The notes under the pieces are model-generated. The model was given only the letters and a program-made list of their open reading frames with translations. It had not been told where the DNA came from and searched no databases. From assembly GCF_050633125.1 (NCBI RefSeq), contig NZ_JBOEFX010000001.1, forward strand, positions 1-64,000: 64,000 nt of DNA, read 5' to 3'. Both the position numbers and the translations under genes were made by a program. Within the stretch, counting starts at the first letter, position 1. The number at the start of each line of letters is the position of its first letter. Source of the stretch: Lewinella sp050633125. GTDB lineage: Bacteria; Bacteroidota; Bacteroidia; Chitinophagales; Saprospiraceae. Below, one piece after another: positions 35,424 to 43,759 of this stretch.

Positions 35424-36740
35424 TTATTTCTTGACTTTGAGGTAGGAGAGGATATCGTCGTAAAGGCCACTTTCGTTGGCGTAAAGTGCATAGTTGCGAG
35501 CAGTGTTGAACCATTCGCGGGTAGTTGCTTTGTGTACTTTAGCAGCCTTGAGCAAGTCTTTGGTGGCAATAGGATCAGGAATACCCGTACTGAAGGAAGC
35601 CTTTAGCTTGTCTTCAATACATCGATCGATGACGGCTTGTAAATCCGCACCGGAAAAGCCTTCTGTTTTTTTAGCAACGGAGGATAAGTCTACTTTACCC
35701 AATGGTTTGCCCGCCAGCATTATTTGCAAGATAGCTTCCCGTCCTTTTTGGTCAGGTGGCTCCACGAAAAGGATTCGATCAAAACGACCGGGACGGCGAA
35801 AAGCGGGATCCATGTGCCAAGGAGCATTGGTGGCTCCGATAACCAGCAGGCCATCGTTATTAGCATCTACACCATCCAACTCTGATAGGAACTGATTGAT
35901 TAGTTGCCGACCAGCAGATTGACGCATATCTGAACGGCTGGCACCCAGGGCATCTACTTCATCGAAGAAAAGCACACAGGGCGCTTTGGCGCGAGCTTGT
36001 TCGAAAAGTTGGTGCAGGTTTTTTTCGCTGCTGCCAATCCACATATCCAGAATGTCGCTAATGCCAACACTGATGAATTCTGCATTTATTTCACCTGCTG
36101 TTGCTCGTGCCAGGTGGGTTTTTCCACAGCCGGGAGGGCCGTACATCAGGATGCCACCACCGATTTTTTTGCCATAAGCGGCGTACAGTTCTTTGTGTTC
36201 CAGTGGTTTGATGATCTTAAGGCTGATTTCGTCCTTCACGCGATCCATACCACCGACATGCTTGAAGTTGATGCCGGGGCGACTGCTTCGCAAAGCATCT
36301 TCATCAATACCGTCATCGGCATCAGCGGAAGCATCAAAGTGGAAATTGCGGAAGGCCTGGTCCAGTTCTTCGTCGCGCAGGGTAGGGTTGGCCCGTACAA
36401 GTTCTTGGAAAGCCTGTTGCGCTTCTGCTTTGTTGTCGTTGCGCAAGTAGGCCCGACACAGGAGCAGTTTGTAGTTCTCGGCATCAGGGTCGAGGTGAAG
36501 TAATTCTTCGATTACCACGATGGTAACGCCGTATTTTTCCTGGTGGAAATAAGCTTTGGCTAAACCAAATTTTGCGTCCTTGTGCTGTGGACTTAGTCGT
36601 AAGACGGCCTTAAACTCCTGCTCTGCTTCCTGGTATTGAAACAGTTGTGCGAGCGACTGAGCGAGGTGCAAACGCAGAGGGATATTATCTGGAGAATGCG
36701 CAAGCGCTTCGCGAAGGTTATTGATAGCATTTTGGTCCAT
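35424..36740 (-). CDS. TPR-AAA+ ATPase (CDC48/SpoVK-like)
   Basis: A 438-residue cytoplasmic protein with TPR repeats in residues 1-140 and one AAA+ module. The AAA+ module has Walker A GPPGCGKTHLA, Walker B VLFFDEVDALGA, sensor I GATNAPW, arginine fingers RRPGRFDR, and the C-terminal lid EGFSGADLQAVIDRC. A single AAA+ ring of this type usually remodels or unfolds client proteins. The TPRs may recruit clients or the membrane TPR protein encoded 4 bp downstream. A dedicated pairing of the two proteins is an inference from operon structure. Confidence 0.88.
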   Translation of the reverse strand: MDQNAINNLREALAHSPDNIPLRLHLAQSLAQLFQYQEAEQEFKAVLRLSPQHKDAKFGLAKAYFHQEKYGVTIVVIEELLHLDPDAENYKLLLCRAYLRNDNKAEAQQAFQELVRANPTLRDEELDQAFRNFHFDASADADDGIDEDALRSSRPGINFKHVGGMDRVKDEISLKIIKPLEHKELYAAYGKKIGGGILMYGPPGCGKTHLARATAGEINAEFISVGISDILDMWIGSSEKNLHQLFEQARAKAPCVLFFDEVDALGASRSDMRQSAGRQLINQFLSELDGVDANNDGLLVIGATNAPWHMDPAFRRPGRFDRILFVEPPDQKGREAILQIMLAGKPLGKVDLSSVAKKTEGFSGADLQAVIDRCIEDKLKASFSTGIPDPIATKDLLKAAKVHKATTREWFNTARNYALYANESGLYDDILSYLKVKK

Positions 36741-36906
36741 GAAGAGGTTGTTTTTTGGAGCGCATTATTGGGACTGGAATAATGTGTAGACATTAGAGCT
36801 TGTTGGGGAATTTCATCAGCCCTAACCGTTCAGCAAGAACGCAATCCTAAGCCGTAAAATTCCAAAATATTTGCTCATTTCCAAAATAAATCCTGAACTT
36901 GAAGAC

Positions 36907-37737
36907 ATGAAAGTAAGTTTTGAGCACGAAAAGCTGGTGGTTTTTGAAAGTGAGCTGATGCAAACCACCTGTACTTTGATCATAGGAGAACGGCATCTGC
37001 TGCTTGTAGACCCCAATTGGCTGCCTTCAGAGGTAGAGAAGATTGCGCAGCGAGTCTCTGCATTACAAGGTGATCGGAGTCTTTATCTTTATTTTACACA
37101 CTCGGATTATGACCATATTATTGCTTACGAACGATTTTGTGACCAAGCTCAGGTGATCGTTTCACAAGCATTGTTGAGTAATCCGGAATGGCACCAGCAG
37201 CTAGAAGAGATTCGGCAATTTTATGATCAATACTATCTAGCTCCTCCCTGGCCTGTAAGCTACCCTCAAAGGGCTGATTTGATTATTGCACAGCCCGCAG
37301 AGCGACATGAAATCGGGGGAGAGGTCTACCATTTTTATCAAGCCCTAGGACATAACCGTGATGGATTGATCGCTTTTCACGAAACCACAGGTACGCTGAT
37401 CACGGGAGATTACCTCTGCGGAGTGGAGTTTCCGTTTATCTATTACAGTGTTTTGGCTTACCAAAAGACGCTAGACCTGCTAGGTCGCTTGTTAAACGAT
37501 TTACCGGTGAAGACTTTAGTGGCTGGCCACGGTGCGGTCACACAAGATAAGCAAGAGATGCAAGCACGTTGGCAAGCATCACAGTGGTATCTGGATGCCC
37601 TGGTGGCTTATGGCCGGGACGGGCGCGGTTTCCCGGAAACGGAATTATGGAGGAAGTACCCCTATTTTCAGCACATTCAGAAGAAATACCATCAGGCCAA
37701 CCTGGCTTTGGCTAAGCGGGAATTGGGAAGGATTTGA
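36907..37737 (+). CDS. Metallo-beta-lactamase-fold hydrolase
   Basis: A 276-residue protein starting MKVSFEHEKLVVFESEL. The MBL motif is THSDYDHIIA, an HxDxDH variant of the usual HxHxDH. Further metal ligands appear in ALGHNRDG and in ITGDYLCG, with LVAGHG near the C-terminus. It has no signal peptide and is probably a cytoplasmic hydrolase of unknown substrate. The substitution at the third motif position may change metal occupancy. It is monocistronic, and its stop lies 45 bp from the convergent namZ-like gene. Confidence 0.8.
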   Translation: MKVSFEHEKLVVFESELMQTTCTLIIGERHLLLVDPNWLPSEVEKIAQRVSALQGDRSLYLYFTHSDYDHIIAYERFCDQAQVIVSQALLSNPEWHQQLEEIRQFYDQYYLAPPWPVSYPQRADLIIAQPAERHEIGGEVYHFYQALGHNRDGLIAFHETTGTLITGDYLCGVEFPFIYYSVLAYQKTLDLLGRLLNDLPVKTLVAGHGAVTQDKQEMQARWQASQWYLDALVAYGRDGRGFPETELWRKYPYFQHIQKKYHQANLALAKRELGRI

Positions 37738-37782
37738 ACCACCAAAGGCACCCGAGGGCAAATTCATGAATTCGCCTTGAGC

Positions 37783-39045
37783 CTATTCATACAACAAGTA
37801 TTTTGCCCTTACCTGATTAAAGGTTTCAAGATCATCTTGCCAGCTGGCTCGGATTTGTTCGGCAGTCCAACCGGCGGTGACCTGTTCGCGGAGGCGACTA
37901 CTACCGGCGAGTTTGTCTATGAAATGATTGGAGAGGAAAAAGTTTTTCTTGTCGGGATAGTGAGTGTAGGCTTGTAGTAAATAGAAGAGATTAAGCTGGC
38001 CTTCTGCACGGATGGCAGCAGGGGTAAGGCGTTCGAGCGAGATTCCATTGCATGTTTCGTTTTCTAGCTTTGGGTATTTAGCGCCTGGCCCGCTACGGGG
38101 GGTGAATTTGTAGCTGCCTATGTTGAAGTCAGGGTGTCCGTATATCTGAAATTGGGTATTGGTGCCTCGCCCTACGCTAAAGACGGTGCCTTCAAAAAAG
38201 CACAAACTAGGATAGAGGTAAATCGACCTCATATTGGGTAGGTTAGGGGAGGGAGCAACCGGAAGGTCGTAGGAAGTTTGGTGCGTATAGTTGGTACATC
38301 TGATAACTGTAAGCTTCGGCTGAAGGGCATTGTCTAGCCAGTTTTCGCCAATAATCATTTGTGCATATTCTCCTACTGTCATACCGTGTACAACGGGCAC
38401 AGGGTGCATACCTACAAAAGACTGAAAATTTGGGTCGAGGATAGGCCCATCAACATAGTGCCCATTTGGGTTGGGGCGGTCGAGTACCAGTATCGGTACA
38501 TTGTGTTTAGCACCAGCTTGCAGCACATAATGCAGGGTAGAGATATAAGTGTAAAACCGCGCGCCAACATCCTGGATATCAAAGATCAGTAGATCAATGT
38601 TTTTTAAATCCTCAGCGGTAGGTTCTTTGTGTTTTCCATAAAGAGAGATGATCGGGATGCCGGTTTGAGGATCTCGACCATTGGCGACTTTTTCACCGGC
38701 GTCAGCATCGCCTCGAAAGCCATGTTCGGGAGCAAAAACTGCCTTGATATCCATTTGGTAAAGAAGAAGAGTATCTACCAGGTGAGTTTTTCCAATGGTA
38801 GAAGTTTGATTGACGACCAGCCCCAATCGTTTGCCACGAAGCATTGGCAGGTAGTCTTGCAACTGCTCAGCCCCAACTTGGAGGGTTAGTTCTGGCGTAT
38901 TCGCTTCCTTTGTTTCAGGGCTGTTTTGGGAAACGACAGCTCCATTTGTAGAGCTATGCTCACCGTTTTGAAGGTCGGTATTTACACAAGCTTGTTGCCA
39001 AAAGGCAAAAAGTAGAACAAAAATTTTTATTTTTGCGTTGTACAT
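37783..39045 (-). CDS. namZ: NamZ-like exo-beta-N-acetylmuramidase (DUF1343) lipoprotein
   Basis: About 420 residues, starting MYNAKIKIFVLLFAFWQQAC with a probable lipobox Cys. The DUF1343 signature is clear: GLVVNQTST, FAPEHGFRGDADAG, IPIISLYGKH, LIFDIQDVGARFYTYIST, LVLDRPNPNG and a late FSVGRGTNTQFQ. In characterised members of this family (NamZ, GH171) the enzyme removes terminal MurNAc from peptidoglycan fragments during cell-wall recycling. A start three codons upstream (39054) would overlap the divergent nuclease gene. Confidence 0.88.
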   Translation of the reverse strand: MYNAKIKIFVLLFAFWQQACVNTDLQNGEHSSTNGAVVSQNSPETKEANTPELTLQVGAEQLQDYLPMLRGKRLGLVVNQTSTIGKTHLVDTLLLYQMDIKAVFAPEHGFRGDADAGEKVANGRDPQTGIPIISLYGKHKEPTAEDLKNIDLLIFDIQDVGARFYTYISTLHYVLQAGAKHNVPILVLDRPNPNGHYVDGPILDPNFQSFVGMHPVPVVHGMTVGEYAQMIIGENWLDNALQPKLTVIRCTNYTHQTSYDLPVAPSPNLPNMRSIYLYPSLCFFEGTVFSVGRGTNTQFQIYGHPDFNIGSYKFTPRSGPGAKYPKLENETCNGISLERLTPAAIRAEGQLNLFYLLQAYTHYPDKKNFFLSNHFIDKLAGSSRLREQVTAGWTAEQIRASWQDDLETFNQVRAKYLLYE

Positions 39046-39052
39046 AATAATC

Positions 39053-40450
39053 ATGGCTAAGAAAGATCAGCGATTTGCAATAGTAGACGTGGAAACAACG
39101 GGTGGCCGAGCCTCCCGCGATAAAATTACAGAAATCGGTATAGTTATCCACGATGGTAAGCAAATAATCGACACCTACGAGAGTTTACTTAATCCTCAGA
39201 CGTATATCCCGGCGGGGATAATACGGCTAACGGGCATTAACCAAGAGATGGTAAAAGATGCTCCGCTTTTCCACGAGGTAGCCCGTGATATTGTAGAATT
39301 TACGGAAGGTTCCATCTTTGTGGCGCATAACGTTCGTTTTGATTATGGCTTTTTGCGCGAGGAATTCAAGCGATTGAGTTATACCTATACGCGTAAGCAG
39401 TTGTGTACCGTTCGGATGTCTCGCAAGGCTTTCCCCGGTTTGCCTTCCTACAGTTTAGAGAACCTGATTAAGCATTTTGGGATACCTACGGATGCTCGTC
39501 ACCGAGCGCTAGCAGATGCCTTAGCGACGGCAGAGATACTAGAACGTATACTGGACAAGGAGCAAAACCAGGAGGAAGTGCGCGTGATGGTAAACATGGG
39601 TATTAAGGAGTCTAAGCTCCCGAATGGTATTAAACTGGATCAAATTCATGGCTTGCCAGAATCTTGTGGTGTTTACTACCTCCATGATAAAGCCGGTGAA
39701 GTAGTGTACGTTGGGAAAAGCATTAATATCAAGAAACGCATTGCGGAACATTTTGCTGATCAAACAGATAAAGGCCGGCGGCTGCAAAAACATGTTGCCG
39801 ATATAAGTTATGAAGAAACGGGGAGTGAATTAATTGCTCTTTTATTGGAATCCTACGAAATCAAGCGACTTAAGCCTCCGATTAATAGAGCCCAACGGCG
39901 TACAAAGTTTCCCTTTGCCATACATTCGTATACCAACAAGGAGGGTTTTGTCTGTCTTGATGTGATTCGGAATAATGCGGAAAACCGTGAGAAATATGAA
40001 GTGATTTCAGAGTACCCTAGTATGTCGAGTGCAAAAGGACGCCTCAATTTCCTGGTTAAGGATCTGGAGTTGTGTTCTCGGTTTTGCCACCTGTTTCCGG
40101 GTACTGGGGCTTGTTTTCATTATCACCTCAAACAATGCAGAGGAGCTTGTGCTGGCAAAGAAGGTGTGGAAGCATACAACGAACGGGCTTTATTAGCAAA
40201 AGAGCGACTCCGTACTGTTTTTGACAGTGATTTTTTATTGTTGGATGAAGGTCGACATACGGAAGAGAAATCAGTAATTTTGGTACAAGAGGGGCACTTC
40301 GCTGGATTTGGTTATATTTCTTCAGCAGAAGCCGCTGATCAAGAAACATTAATAGAAGCAGTAAAAACTTACCCTGGCTATCCAGATACTGCCCGTATTA
40401 TCCAACGTTTTATCAACGATCATCCGAAGGCCAAAATTATTGCACTGTAA
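39053..40450 (+). CDS. DnaQ-like exonuclease fused to GIY-YIG nuclease domain
   Basis: A 465-residue protein. Residues 5-165 form a DEDDh 3'-5' exonuclease (FAIVDVETTGG, FVAHNVRFDYGFL, HRALADALAT). Residues 200-290 form a UvrC-type GIY-YIG domain (CGVYYLHDKAGEVVYVGKS, NIKKRIAEHF). The C-terminal part resembles the Cys-containing region after the UvrC nuclease domain (CSRFCHLFPGTGACFHY, CRGACAGKEG). Such fusions are known in Bacteroidota and Actinobacteria and are thought to act in DNA repair. The ATG lies 7 bp from the divergent namZ start, so each promoter must lie inside the other gene. Confidence 0.88.
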   Translation: MAKKDQRFAIVDVETTGGRASRDKITEIGIVIHDGKQIIDTYESLLNPQTYIPAGIIRLTGINQEMVKDAPLFHEVARDIVEFTEGSIFVAHNVRFDYGFLREEFKRLSYTYTRKQLCTVRMSRKAFPGLPSYSLENLIKHFGIPTDARHRALADALATAEILERILDKEQNQEEVRVMVNMGIKESKLPNGIKLDQIHGLPESCGVYYLHDKAGEVVYVGKSINIKKRIAEHFADQTDKGRRLQKHVADISYEETGSELIALLLESYEIKRLKPPINRAQRRTKFPFAIHSYTNKEGFVCLDVIRNNAENREKYEVISEYPSMSSAKGRLNFLVKDLELCSRFCHLFPGTGACFHYHLKQCRGACAGKEGVEAYNERALLAKERLRTVFDSDFLLLDEGRHTEEKSVILVQEGHFAGFGYISSAEAADQETLIEAVKTYPGYPDTARIIQRFINDHPKAKIIAL

Positions 40451-40487
40451 TGCTAATAGATAAGCGTTAGCGAAAATACAATTACAA

Positions 40488-41537
40488 TTGTCCATTAAAA
40501 TTATTCGTCCACAAGACTGGTTTGACCTTGCTGCTAAGCCACTATTATTTGATGTTCGTTCTCCTGGAGAGTTTACCGCTGGGCATTGGCCAGGTGCGAA
40601 GAGTTTGCCTTTGTTTACGGATATAGAAAGGGCCGAAGTCGGAACATTGTATAAGCAAAGAAGTCCGGATGAGGCTTTTCTGCGGGGTTTGGAATTCTCG
40701 GGTAGAAAGATGCGTTGGTATGTAGAAGAAGCACGAGCGCAAACGAAGGAAGATACTTTGGCAGTGCATTGTTGGCGCGGAGGGCAGCGGTCACAAAGTA
40801 TGGCTTGGCTGCTAAGTAAGGTGTTTCGAGAAGTATTAGTTGTAGAAGGAGGATACAAAGCGCTACGTAATAGAGGCCGGCAAAATCTTGCTGAGTTTGA
40901 GGTGCCCATGTTCATGCTAGGAGGCCCAACGGGCTCTGGCAAGACTAAAATATTACACGAATTGCAAGTACAGGGAGGGGCCATTTTGGATTTAGAGGCA
41001 ATGGCTCATCACAAGGGGTCTTCTTTTGGTGCCTTAGGAGAAGAAGAGCAACCTACTGTTGAGCAATTTGAGAACGATCTTTTTTATCAATTTCACAGCC
41101 TAAAAGCAAGTCCCCAGCCAATTTGGTTGGAAAATGAAAGTAAATCTATTGGCAGGGTCTATTTGCCGAATGAATTGTGGCAAAAGATGTTGACGGCACC
41201 TTTGGTGCAATTAGCTATTCCGTTGGATTGGCGAGTTGAGAATCTGGTAGCAGATTATGCCAATTTCAAAAAGAAAGACTTAGTCCTCGCTTTTGAACGA
41301 ATCCGTAAACGTTTAGGGGGGCAACACCTTAATGCTGCGTTGAAGGCATTAGAAAAAGATGATTTTGCTACGGCTGCCAGCATTGCTCTCAAATATTATG
41401 ACAAAGCCTACCTCTCCAGTTTAGCGAAAAATGGGCAGGAGCCTGATTGGATTCTTAAACCAGAGGAGAATGACCCTAAGGCTATTGCTAAAGCATTGTT
41501 GACTTGGCAGGAAGCACAAAGAGGGCTGAAATCATGA
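40488..41537 (+). CDS. selU: tRNA 2-selenouridine synthase
   Basis: A 349-residue protein with a rhodanese domain (about 1-135, LLFDVRSPGEFTAGHWPGA; active-site Cys in VHCWRGGQRSQSM) and a P-loop domain (GGPTGSGKTKI, then LDLEAMAHHKGSSFG), the layout of SelU/MnmH. It replaces sulfur with selenium in 2-thiouridine at the wobble position of Lys, Glu and Gln tRNAs, using selenophosphate from SelD, whose gene lies just downstream. The start is TTG at 40488, which begins exactly where homology begins. The length is standard. Confidence 0.93.
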   Translation: MSIKIIRPQDWFDLAAKPLLFDVRSPGEFTAGHWPGAKSLPLFTDIERAEVGTLYKQRSPDEAFLRGLEFSGRKMRWYVEEARAQTKEDTLAVHCWRGGQRSQSMAWLLSKVFREVLVVEGGYKALRNRGRQNLAEFEVPMFMLGGPTGSGKTKILHELQVQGGAILDLEAMAHHKGSSFGALGEEEQPTVEQFENDLFYQFHSLKASPQPIWLENESKSIGRVYLPNELWQKMLTAPLVQLAIPLDWRVENLVADYANFKKKDLVLAFERIRKRLGGQHLNAALKALEKDDFATAASIALKYYDKAYLSSLAKNGQEPDWILKPEENDPKAIAKALLTWQEAQRGLKS

Positions 41538-41579
41538 AAACTATTGGTCTTTGGGTTGAGTGTGGCGGCCGCGATGACC

Positions 41580-41845
41580 ATAAATGTTTTGTGGTGATTG
41601 CGAGAGGGGGAGAGATTGTGTATTGAGTGCCTCCCACGACCCGCATGGCGGGACCCACCCTATATCTGGTGAATCCAGTCCGAACACCGCACATCTCTGC
41701 TAACCTTAGCAAGAGACACGCTATCACACCCTCTCTTCAGTGAATTGAAAAGAGGCCTACATTGCGTAAAAAAACCGATGATTGTCTCTGCGACCGTGCA
41801 GAGGGTAGTTACCGCTGATTGATGAGCAATCGGTCGATTTGCTCT
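41580..41845 (-). ncRNA. Candidate structured non-coding RNA, minus strand
   Basis: Downstream of a consensus promoter the minus strand can form several helices: GAGCAA/TTGCTC (41824-41844), CTCTGC/GCAGAG (41786-41803), GAGAGGG with CCCTCTC (41730-41736 with 41603-41609), a 10-bp TCTCT-GCTAA hairpin with one bulge (41694-41716), and CTGG/CCAG (41666-41678). AGAGAT can also pair with ATCTCT to close an alternative inner domain. A T7 run lies near 41768-41774 on this strand, so a shorter transcript of about 75 nt is also possible. No protein frame with coding character covers it. I do not recognise the family; tRNA-Sec, tmRNA, RNase P and SRP RNA signatures were looked for and not found. Confidence 0.45.
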
Positions 41846-41848
41846 TTG

Positions 41849-41880
41849 CAAAGATAGTATTTTATAGTCAAGTAAGCAAA
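41849..41880 (-). promoter_or_regulatory. Consensus Bacteroidota promoter, minus strand
   Basis: On the minus strand TTTG (41877-41880) is followed after 20 bases by TATCTTTG (41849-41856), matching the TTTG-N19-21-TAnnTTTG consensus of Bacteroidota primary sigma factor. Transcription would start near 41842 and run towards selU, where no minus-strand gene exists, which supports a non-coding transcript. Confidence 0.7.
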
Positions 41881-42054
41881 TTTTGTGTCTAATTTTTTAA
41901 TTAAACATAATTTGTTTTCTGTTTGTTTTTCTTGCCCAACAATCCTTTATTCCAATACAACTCAATTACTTTTACATTTTTTGGCAAGCCAGCTATTATC
42001 AAATTGCTTTATAACGGGAGCAAAGGCCCCAAATATCAAACCTTCAACTGAAAG

Positions 42055-43101
42055 ATGTCAACCCCAAATCAATTTCCATTAACGCAGTACAGTCATGGTG
42101 CTGGCTGCGGCTGCAAAATTTCGCCACAGGTTTTAGATACCATCCTTGCTTCTGATCAGGCGAGTCCCCATTTTTCTTCCTTGCTGGTCGGTAATCAAGA
42201 GCGTGACGACGCTGCCGTAATGGAGCTAGGGGATGGTAGTGCAATCATAAGTACGACAGACTTCTTTATGCCCATTGTTGATGATCCTTTTGATTTTGGT
42301 CGAATCGCTTCTGTTAATGCCATTAGTGACGTTTATGCGATGGGCGGGACTCCTTTATTGGCTATCGCCATTTTGGGATGGCCAATCAATACTATCCCCG
42401 CCGAAGTAGCGCAGCAGGTTATCGCTGGTGGCCGACAAGCTTGCCAGGATGCTGGAATCCCATTAGCTGGAGGGCACAGTATTGATAGCCCTGAGCCGAT
42501 TTTTGGACTTGCAGTGACAGGGCGGGTTGCTGTTGGGGACTTGAAAAAGAATGGCGGAGCTCAGCCGGGAGATTATCTTTTTCTGACCAAGCCTTTGGGG
42601 GTAGGTATCCTGAGTACAGCACAGAAAAAAGGGAAGCTGAGGGACGCAGATCAATTCTTGGCTCGGGATAGCATGATTAAGCTCAATAAGATAGGAGTAG
42701 CTTTGGCAAAATTACCTTATGTACATGCGATGACCGATGTGACCGGATTTGGGTTGATTGGACACTTGCGTGAAATGATGGACGCGAGTAAAACCAGTGC
42801 TCGAGTTATTTTTGATAACGTCCCTCTCATTGATCCAGCTGTTATCCATTATTATTTATCGGAAGGCTGTATCCCTGGAGGCACCAACCGCAATTGGGCA
42901 AGCTACAGCCACCGGGTTGGAGATCTAACTGATTTGGAAAGAAATATTCTCTGTGATCCCCAAACAAGCGGTGGCCTGTTAGTAGCGGTGGCTCCTGGCG
43001 AATTGCCAGCATTTCAGCATTTTCAACAAAATCAGAACCTAGATTTGTTGCCAATTGGTAGGGTAGAGGAGCAGAGGGATAAATTGGTGTATGTGGAATG
43101 A
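42055..43101 (+). CDS. selD: Selenophosphate synthase
   Basis: A 348-residue protein with the catalytic segment SHGAGCGCKISPQVLD near the N-terminus (Cys and Lys, no selenocysteine), NAISDVYAMGG, and the glycine-rich GVGILSTAQ and TDVTGFGLIGHL motifs of the AIRS/PurM fold. It makes selenophosphate from selenide and ATP. With SelU immediately upstream, the visible use of selenium here is tRNA wobble modification. No SelA, SelB or tRNA-Sec is in the window. Confidence 0.95.
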   Translation: MSTPNQFPLTQYSHGAGCGCKISPQVLDTILASDQASPHFSSLLVGNQERDDAAVMELGDGSAIISTTDFFMPIVDDPFDFGRIASVNAISDVYAMGGTPLLAIAILGWPINTIPAEVAQQVIAGGRQACQDAGIPLAGGHSIDSPEPIFGLAVTGRVAVGDLKKNGGAQPGDYLFLTKPLGVGILSTAQKKGKLRDADQFLARDSMIKLNKIGVALAKLPYVHAMTDVTGFGLIGHLREMMDASKTSARVIFDNVPLIDPAVIHYYLSEGCIPGGTNRNWASYSHRVGDLTDLERNILCDPQTSGGLLVAVAPGELPAFQHFQQNQNLDLLPIGRVEEQRDKLVYVE

Positions 43102-43256
43102 TATTTAGGGAGGCCTAAACCACGGTCTTGTTGGTGTTCAAAAGAAAGATTGACATTTAGCATCTTACGCGATGATAGTCATCATCTTCTTTATTGGTAG
43201 TATTCTTGTTCTTTAAGCTAATTAGTAAACGCTAATACAATCTTAAATCAATAATT

Positions 43257-43676
43257 ATGAATATCAAAGTGAAAGATTTGATGGTAAAGTCTGTCATCAC
43301 CACAATGCCGCATAAATCTGTTGGACATGCTCAGTCAATAATGACTAAAAACAAGATTAAGTCTATCCCTGTCATTGATAATGAAAACAATATAAAAGGC
43401 ATTTTTACGGCCACTGATATGCTCAGTGATTTTTCAGATAACACTCCCCTTAGTCATGTCATGACTACAAAAGTATACACTATCCCTCCTTATTCAGACG
43501 TCCATATTGCCGCTCGTGTAATGCGTAACCACAATATTAATCACCTTGTTGTTGCGGATGAACAGAAAATTGTTGGTGTCTTGAGTGCTCATGATCTTCT
43601 GAAATTAGTTGAAGACCATCGATTTGTTATGAAAAACGCGCCAACGCCTTCTAAAAAGAAAGGGGGGCGGGATTAA
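43257..43676 (+). CDS. Tandem CBS-domain protein
   Basis: A 139-residue protein made of two CBS domains (about 8-60, IMTKNKIKSIPVIDNENNI, and 70-128, VMRNHNINHLVVADEQKIV) with a short basic tail. Such stand-alone CBS pairs bind adenosyl nucleotides and act as energy-state sensors for partner proteins. No partner is evident here. The ATG start is preceded by an AT-rich leader. Confidence 0.88.
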   Translation: MNIKVKDLMVKSVITTMPHKSVGHAQSIMTKNKIKSIPVIDNENNIKGIFTATDMLSDFSDNTPLSHVMTTKVYTIPPYSDVHIAARVMRNHNINHLVVADEQKIVGVLSAHDLLKLVEDHRFVMKNAPTPSKKKGGRD

Positions 43677-43696
43677 GATTACTTTTAATATCCAAA

Positions 43697-43735
43697 TAGC
43701 GAAGCTTGACTTTTACTAAAAGTCAAGCTTCGCTA
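43697..43735. terminator. Perfect 18-bp hairpin between convergent genes
   Basis: TAGCGAAGCTTGACTTTT (43697-43714) and its exact complement (43718-43735) are separated by three bases, and lie between the stops of the CBS gene (43676) and the KDPG aldolase gene (43760). The T-run in one arm and A-run in the other suit a bidirectional terminator. Confidence 0.8.
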
Positions 43736-43759
43736 CGTCATAGTTTTTAACAAATGCTC

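Larger units (their letters stand above)
41538..42054. other. selU-selD intergenic region, probable structured RNA
   Basis: This 517-bp gap contains no convincing open frame. Its left half (to about 41850) is dense with hairpins, and a consensus promoter points left from 41880. The right half is AT-rich and probably carries the selD promoter. See the ncRNA and promoter entries. Confidence 0.7.

Noticed and set aside
40349..40984. 211-codon frame antisense to selU
   Set aside because: Its Ser/Pro/Arg-rich composition is typical of a reverse-frame shadow; selU motifs on the plus strand are unambiguous.
41590..41700. 5S rRNA-like phrases (GTGGTGATTGCGAGAGGG, TCCGAACAC) on the plus strand
   Set aside because: The spacing between them is far too long for 5S rRNA and the GAAGTTAAGC block is missing.
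41538..42054. tRNA-Sec between selU and selD
   Set aside because: No T-loop TTCGA-type arm next to an acceptor stem and no TCA anticodon arm could be drawn on either strand.
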